33,507 nt of DNA. Origin: Flavobacteriaceae bacterium. GTDB taxonomy: Bacteria; Bacteroidota; Bacteroidia; Flavobacteriales; Flavobacteriaceae. The position numbers were made by a program, and so were the translations under genes. The notes beneath the pieces were generated by a model, which was not told where the DNA came from, made no database searches, and worked only from the letters and a program-made list of their open reading frames with translations. Position 1 is the stretch's first letter, and each line of letters opens with the position of its first letter. The stretch spans positions 1 through 33,507 of the forward strand of contig JAUWLK010000002.1 of assembly GCA_030613745.1 (NCBI GenBank), in the 5' to 3' direction. Positions 29,291 to 33,507 of the stretch are shown here, piece by piece.

Positions 29291-29653
29291 ATGAGAATGC
29301 CTTTTATTGAATTTTTTGCTAACGGAGATCTAAAATTTATGGTCACAATTTTAATACTTCTTGTTATAGCAATAATTCAATTTATTAAAAAAGTTAAGAA
29401 CAAAGAAAATCAGTTACAAATTAATGTAAAGCTTACTAAACTATCAAATTGGTCGCTTATACTAGCATCATTTGCACTTTTTTTAGGATTAATGCACAGT
29501 TTGTATTTTATTTCAAAAGCTGTTGGAATAGCTCCAAACTTACTTTATCATGGATTAGCAAATACTTTAATTGCTCCAGTATTTGGAGTAGCAGTATGTA
29601 TAATAATAAAACTTTTAGCAACACCTTTAAATGAAAAAATCAACAAACCATAA
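29291..29653 (+). CDS. Small MotA/TolQ/ExbB-like integral membrane protein
   Basis: 120 aa, three hydrophobic segments; 'SWSL-type basic loop then ILASFALFLGLMHSLYFISKAVG...LYHGLANTLIAPVFGVAVCIIIKLL' resembles the core TM2-TM3 of TolQ/MotA-type channels. Confidence 0.65.
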   Translation: MRMPFIEFFANGDLKFMVTILILLVIAIIQFIKKVKNKENQLQINVKLTKLSNWSLILASFALFLGLMHSLYFISKAVGIAPNLLYHGLANTLIAPVFGVAVCIIIKLLATPLNEKINKP

Positions 29654-29657
29654 AACC

Positions 29658-30575
29658 ATGAAAAAAACTCTATGCATAATTTCAATTTTATTTGTTTCGT
29701 TTGTATACGGTCAAAAAAGTGAAGGAGATATTCTTCGTAAAGAAGGAGCAATTGATGATGCAATAAAAGCATATAAAAAGGATTTTGTTTCAAATCCATC
29801 AAATTCAAAAAACACGTATAATTTAGCTTGTGCATATGCTCTCATATATATTCAAAAAGACAGTGCTTATCATTATTTAAATATCGCTTTAAAAAATGAT
29901 TATAGTTTATGGGTACTTGCCGATAATGACTTAATATCATTAACTAATGATATACGTTGGAAAAATATTGAAGTTCAACAATTAAAAAAGTATCAAGAAA
30001 AAAATGGGAATATAAAACAACCAGAATACGCTATTCAATTGTTGAGATTAATTATGAAAGATCAGGCTTTAGATTATCAAATGGATTTAGCAAAAACTTA
30101 TTTTATGAAAAATGGAAAAGCCCCACATTGGTACTATCCTATTGCACAAATGAAGCAAGATATTGCTTCAAATAATTTTAATAAAATGGATAGTTTGATT
30201 AGCCAATATGGTTGGCCTACTTATTCTATGGTTGGTAAACTTGCAGCTGACGCTCCCCTCTTAATAATCAATCACCATGAAAGCGATGAAGTTAGAAAAA
30301 AATATTTAGCCCAAATAAAAAATGCTTGTATAACTAATGAAGGTAGCTGTATGGAGTACGCCAAAATTCAAGATAGAATTTTAGTAAATAGCAATCAACC
30401 ACAAATTTATGGTATGCAATTTCGATATAATGATAAAAGAGTTCTTGAGCCTTTTCCAATTGAAAACCCCGAATTTGTTGATCAACGCAGATCAAAAATA
30501 GGTTTAGAACCATTAAAAAATTATTTGAAAAGAAAAATTAATTATGATTGGAATATTGTTCAAAAAGAAAAATAA
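29658..30575 (+). CDS. Secreted protein with TPR-like N-terminus and DUF6624-like C-terminus
   Basis: Start trimmed to ATG 29658 (MKKTLCIISILFVSFVYGQ signal peptide); 'ISQYGWPTYSMVGKLAADAPLLIINHHES...EYAKIQDRILVNSNQPQIYGMQF' DUF6624-like pattern. Confidence 0.8.
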   Translation: MKKTLCIISILFVSFVYGQKSEGDILRKEGAIDDAIKAYKKDFVSNPSNSKNTYNLACAYALIYIQKDSAYHYLNIALKNDYSLWVLADNDLISLTNDIRWKNIEVQQLKKYQEKNGNIKQPEYAIQLLRLIMKDQALDYQMDLAKTYFMKNGKAPHWYYPIAQMKQDIASNNFNKMDSLISQYGWPTYSMVGKLAADAPLLIINHHESDEVRKKYLAQIKNACITNEGSCMEYAKIQDRILVNSNQPQIYGMQFRYNDKRVLEPFPIENPEFVDQRRSKIGLEPLKNYLKRKINYDWNIVQKEK

Positions 30576-30608
30576 ACACATGTTTTGAATAGTAATAATA
30601 TTGTTAAA

Positions 30609-30639
30609 TAACTGTATTAATTGTTCATCTATCGCAAAT
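30609..30639 (+). promoter_or_regulatory. Duplicated upstream element, copy 2
   Basis: TAACTGTATTAATTGTTCATCTATCGCAAAT; 27/31 identical to 29199-29229, same 16-mer starting 77 bp before the ATG at 30701; -7-like TACTTTCG at 30665-30672. Confidence 0.75.
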
Positions 30640-30700
30640 AAATTTTAAAAAAGTAAGATTGTATTACTTTCGAAGTAGTTTAACTTTAAATCTAAATATT

Positions 30701-31051
30701 ATGTTTTTATCACTTTTAAATGATGGCGGCCCGGTTTTTATGTATCCGCTTCTTGTAATTTTAATTATAGTAATTATTTTAATCGTCAAAGGTTTTCTTA
30801 AAAAAGAAACTTCAACAAAAACTATAAAACTAATAAGCTCAATAACTTTATTTGCATTAGTATGGGGGTTTTTAGGACATATAGTTGGTATGATAGGAGC
30901 TTTCGATGCAATTGAAGCAGTAGGTGAAATATCAACAGGGGTTATGGCAGCTGGAATAAAGATAAGTCTAATTGTGCCTGTTTTTGGTTCATTTATTTTT
31001 CTGGTTGGAAGACTAGGGATTATCATACTTGTTTGGATGCAAAAGGATTAA
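30701..31051 (+). CDS. Small MotA/TolQ/ExbB-like integral membrane protein
   Basis: ORF track start 30659 trimmed to ATG 30701 (MFLSLLNDGGPVFMYPLLVILIIVIILIVKGFL), typical TolQ/ExbB-like N-terminus; 'GVMAAGIKISLIVPVFGSFIFLVGRL'. Confidence 0.75.
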   Translation: MFLSLLNDGGPVFMYPLLVILIIVIILIVKGFLKKETSTKTIKLISSITLFALVWGFLGHIVGMIGAFDAIEAVGEISTGVMAAGIKISLIVPVFGSFIFLVGRLGIIILVWMQKD

Positions 31052-31071
31052 TTTACCTCTAACTTTTATTG

Positions 31072-31107
31072 AAAGATATTCTTTTCCTACTTGAAAAGAA
31101 TATCTTT
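31072..31107 (+). terminator. Strong stem-loop, probable terminator of the MotA/TolQ-like gene
   Basis: Perfect 15-bp stem AAAGATATTCTTTTC (31072-31086) / GAAAAGAATATCTTT (31093-31107), 6-nt loop, 20 bp after the stop at 31051. Confidence 0.75.
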
Positions 31108-31120
31108 GTTTAAAAACAAT

Positions 31121-31357
31121 TTGAATAGAAAAATTAAATTAATTTGGGATTTCCGTGGTAATGAATCTTTAGAAATTGCGAAACATCATTGCATTCATTT
31201 AGAAGAATTTGCTGTTAAAGAAAATCTTTATTTTTATGAAATTGCTACCAATAAAATTTCAGAAATGTATTGTATTGCTTTTATTACGGTTGACGAAAAA
31301 GATATGATTACCTTTAGAGACGCTTTACAACCGCATAGAGGTGAAGTAGCTAAATAA
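31121..31357 (+). CDS. Small conserved-looking hypothetical protein
   Basis: ORF track starts at TTG 31091, which lies inside the 31072-31107 hairpin; in-frame TTG 31121 gives MNRKIKLIWDFRGNESLEIAKHHCIHLEEFAVKENLYFYEIATNKISEMYCIAFITVDEKDMITFRDALQPHRGEVAK. No ATG before codon 57 of the track ORF. Confidence 0.6.
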   Translation: MNRKIKLIWDFRGNESLEIAKHHCIHLEEFAVKENLYFYEIATNKISEMYCIAFITVDEKDMITFRDALQPHRGEVAK

Positions 31358-31382
31358 GGTAACCCTTTATAAATGTTTTGGT

Positions 31383-31607
31383 ATGAATGTTCAATTAAAA
31401 TCTATTATAACCTGTCCAAACTGTGGTTTTCAAAAAGAGGAATCCATGCCTATTGACACTTGTCAGTTTTTTTACAAGTGTAAGAATTGTGATACCATTT
31501 TAAAACCTGAAAAAGGAGATTGTTGTGTGTTTTGTTCTTATGGGACTGTTCCTTGTCCGCCAATTCAGCAAGATTGTTCCGATGAGAATAATAATTGCTG
31601 CAGATAA
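31383..31607 (+). CDS. GDCCVxC-domain cysteine-rich small protein
   Basis: 'ITCPNCGFQKEESMPIDTCQFFYKCKNCDTILKPEKGDCCVFCSYGTVPCPPIQ' matches the GDCCVxC family signature. Confidence 0.88.
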   Translation: MNVQLKSIITCPNCGFQKEESMPIDTCQFFYKCKNCDTILKPEKGDCCVFCSYGTVPCPPIQQDCSDENNNCCR

Positions 31608-31611
31608 GGAT

Positions 31612-32364
31612 TTAATCTAGTCTTTTTCTCCATACTGTTTTTGCTGTAACACAAACCTGATCATTATTTTGTGCTTTGATCGTATGAACAAAAGAGTTTT
31701 CATACCTATCATTCTCTGTCATTGACCTTATGATATCACCATAATGAGCTTCTCCGGTAAAACGACCTTCTAAAGAATGTAAATAATAATTATCAATAAC
31801 CTCATCCGGAACGGATTCTAATGACCATTGTAAATATCTAAGATTACTAACATGTTCATTCATATCAACATCAAACTGATTTACTTTGAAATCTTTAAAA
31901 TATTTTGCAGAATCAATTGCCGCAATCTTCTTTACAACATTATAATTTATACATTCTTCCTTATCGGATGACCAGCTCTCCTTTATTTCATCAAAAATCT
32001 TAACTGGCCTTCTTCTTTTAACATCAAAGAAGATCCAAAGACCTTTGGCTGTACCAATAATATTATCATGCTCATCATAAATAATATTTTCTCTAATTCC
32101 TCTGACTGCCGAATAGGATGACAACCATGTCCTTATTTTAATCTTTTCTTTATAAGTAGGGTAGCGTTCCATATTCATCACTCCGGATACCAAAACCCAT
32201 CCAATATTTTGGTCTATTAGGTCATACAAACCATAATCTATGGAATAACAATGATCTGCTGCAGTTTCTTCCAATAATGTTAAAATTGTAGTTGGTGAAG
32301 CTTCACCAAACTTATTCATTTCAAAATATCGTAATTCAAATTTCTTATCAAAATAATTCTCCAT
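31612..32364 (-). CDS. Acyl-ACP thioesterase (hotdog fold)
   Basis: Start trimmed to M8 (MENYFDKKFELRYFEMNKFGEASPTTILTLLEETAADHC); 'GWVLVSGVMNMERYPTYKEKIKIRTWLSSYSAVRGIRENIIYDEHDNIIGTAKGLWIFFDVKRRRPVKI'; second 'FDVDMNEHVSNLRYLQW'. Confidence 0.92.
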   Translation of the reverse strand: MENYFDKKFELRYFEMNKFGEASPTTILTLLEETAADHCYSIDYGLYDLIDQNIGWVLVSGVMNMERYPTYKEKIKIRTWLSSYSAVRGIRENIIYDEHDNIIGTAKGLWIFFDVKRRRPVKIFDEIKESWSSDKEECINYNVVKKIAAIDSAKYFKDFKVNQFDVDMNEHVSNLRYLQWSLESVPDEVIDNYYLHSLEGRFTGEAHYGDIIRSMTENDRYENSFVHTIKAQNNDQVCVTAKTVWRKRLD

Positions 32365-32382
32365 AATTGCAAAGTTTAATGG

Positions 32383-32390
32383 CAAAATTA
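32383..32390 (-). promoter_or_regulatory. -7 element TAATTTTG of the acyl-ACP thioesterase gene
   Basis: Exact TAnnTTTG on the minus strand, 19 bp before the ATG at 32364. Confidence 0.55.
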
Positions 32391-32412
32391 TGGATCTATG
32401 ACAGGGTTTACA

Positions 32413-32426
32413 ATAACAAATGTTAT
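32413..32426. promoter_or_regulatory. Palindromic putative regulator site ATAACA-AA-TGTTAT
   Basis: Perfect 6+2+6 palindrome centred ~33 bp upstream of the -7 element, i.e. about -40. Confidence 0.55.
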
Positions 32427-32443
32427 CAGTTTTGAGTTTTTTT

Positions 32444-32501
32444 AGTGAAACTTAATTTTGTTGGTTCTACTTTTACGGAACTGTCAAAATTAGGTTCACA
32501 T
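32444..32501. repeat. Imperfect inverted repeat / hairpin
   Basis: Plus-strand GTGAAACTTAATTTTG pairs (one bulge/mismatch) with CAAAATTAGGTTCAC. Confidence 0.5.
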
Positions 32502-32640
32502 TAAAAATACGGGGAGCAAATACAAAATCCTTAATTCAATATGATATCTAAAAGATAATCGAAGACTATAGAATTGTTCATTTATTCTGTTTGTTCATTT
32601 TTTTAGTGACAAAAAAACGAACTAAAAAAGTCATGACTTA

Positions 32641-32757
32641 CAAGAATTTAACAACCTAAATTTCATAAAAACTAAGTGCAGCCGAGTGATTTTCGAGCAA
32701 GCTCTCAACTTCTCGGTTTTACTAAGTTTTTATTTTCTTTAGAACATTAAATTCTTG
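32641..32757. repeat. Nested inverted-repeat element (possible structured RNA or palindromic repeat)
   Basis: CAAGAATTTAA (32641-32651)/TTAAATTCTTG (32747-32757); AAAAACTAAGT (32667-32677)/ACTAAGTTTTT (32721-32731, one mismatched pair); CCGAG/CTCGG; apical GAGC-AA-GCTC. Confidence 0.6.
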
Positions 32758-32877
32758 AATGCCAACTCTTCTAAAATCAAGTTTTCCAATAATATGCAGG
32801 GTAAACCCATTTTTCAAGCGGGATCTAAGATAAAATTCTGATATTCTTTGTTTTCAGATTAAAATCTACTCAGAAAC

Positions 32878-33459
32878 TTAATACCTTTTATTTATCAAAC
32901 GACTTAAATGAACAGAAGAGATGTTTAGATAAGAAGCAATATAGTGTTGTGGTACTCTTTGCCGAATATTTGGAAACTGTAAATCCATTAATTTGTACCT
33001 TTCATAAGGTGTTTTTGTATAAATATTTTGGATCTTCCTGCTAAAAATAATAAAATATTTTTCAGCAAGTAATCTACCAAGTTTTTCTCCATATCGTAAT
33101 TTTTTATAACCATCAAGAACCATTTTATACGACATATGCACTACCTGCGTATTTTCCATAGCTTCAATTGTATAATTGGAAGATGTATGATTTATAAAAC
33201 TTTCATAATCTACGGCAAAATCATTTTCCTGTGAAAAATAAAATGTGGATTCATTTCCCTCTTTATCCAAAAAAAAGATTCTGAGTAATCCTTTATTTAT
33301 AAAAAATATCCGATCACAAATTTTACCAGATTGTAACAAAACTTCTTTTTTATTGTAATGTCTTATATTAAACATGGCAGAATAGTAACCCCATTCTTCA
33401 TCATTTATTTCGATCAAAGATTTAATAGCAATCTGTATTTTGGATAATTTTGAATTCAT
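32878..33459 (-). CDS. Crp/Fnr-family transcriptional regulator (cNMP-binding + HTH)
   Basis: 'IRHYNKKEVLLQSGKICDRIFFINKGLLRIFFLDKEGNESTFYFSQENDFAVDYESF'; C-terminal HTH 'RVPQHYIASYLNISSVHLSRLINKR'. Confidence 0.9.
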   Translation of the reverse strand: MNSKLSKIQIAIKSLIEINDEEWGYYSAMFNIRHYNKKEVLLQSGKICDRIFFINKGLLRIFFLDKEGNESTFYFSQENDFAVDYESFINHTSSNYTIEAMENTQVVHMSYKMVLDGYKKLRYGEKLGRLLAEKYFIIFSRKIQNIYTKTPYERYKLMDLQFPNIRQRVPQHYIASYLNISSVHLSRLINKRY

Positions 33460-33507
33460 TTATTTTAATTACCACTTACAAATTACCAGTTACTTCAACA
33501 AATTCAG

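Noticed and set aside
29449-31026. ORFs 29449..29634 (+), 29548..29835 (-), 30664..31026 (-)
   Set aside because: Shadow frames of the mini MotA/TolQ-like and DUF6624-like genes; the minus-strand 120-aa ORF mirrors a hydrophobic TM protein.
32430-32877. Decayed transposase or protein remnant in the intergenic region
   Set aside because: Translation of both strands gave only short stop-interrupted peptides with no family I recognise; kept only as a structured repeat candidate.

Overview
AT-rich Flavobacteriaceae-type (Bacteroidota) chromosomal window with about 23 genes; no rRNA, tRNA, CRISPR array or intact mobile element was recognised. Left part: a leftward operon of three tandem ~1,100-aa FG-GAP/VCBS + ASPIC/UnbV lipoproteins running into the 5' end of a vanadium-haloperoxidase-like lipoprotein gene that is cut by the window edge and missing from the ORF track. 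Next to it are a divergent OmpR-type two-component system, a SusC/SusD pair, a PfkB sugar kinase and an MFS sugar porter. Middle: a mevalonate/isoprenoid cluster (diphosphomevalonate decarboxylase, MORN/YwqK protein, GHMP kinase, UbiA prenyltransferase) plus an RsuA/RluB-type pseudouridine synthase, and an OmpA-SPOR protein. Right part: a LytTR/LytS two-component system followed by two very small MotA/TolQ-like membrane proteins flanking a DUF6624-like protein, a GDCCVxC protein, an acyl-ACP thioesterase and a Crp/Fnr regulator. Strongest non-gene signals: (1) a ~31-bp block containing an identical 16-mer, TTCATCTATCGCAAAT, exactly 77 bp upstream of both mini MotA/TolQ-like start codons, next to the LytTR system; (2) a helically phased TTAA array (exact 20-bp period) directly upstream of the histidine kinase; (3) a terminator-like bidirectional hairpin inside the divergent promoter region; (4) a 14-bp ATAACA-AA-TGTTAT palindrome at about -40 of the thioesterase promoter, near a Crp/Fnr gene; (5) a nested inverted-repeat element in the 32.4-32.8 kb intergenic region.
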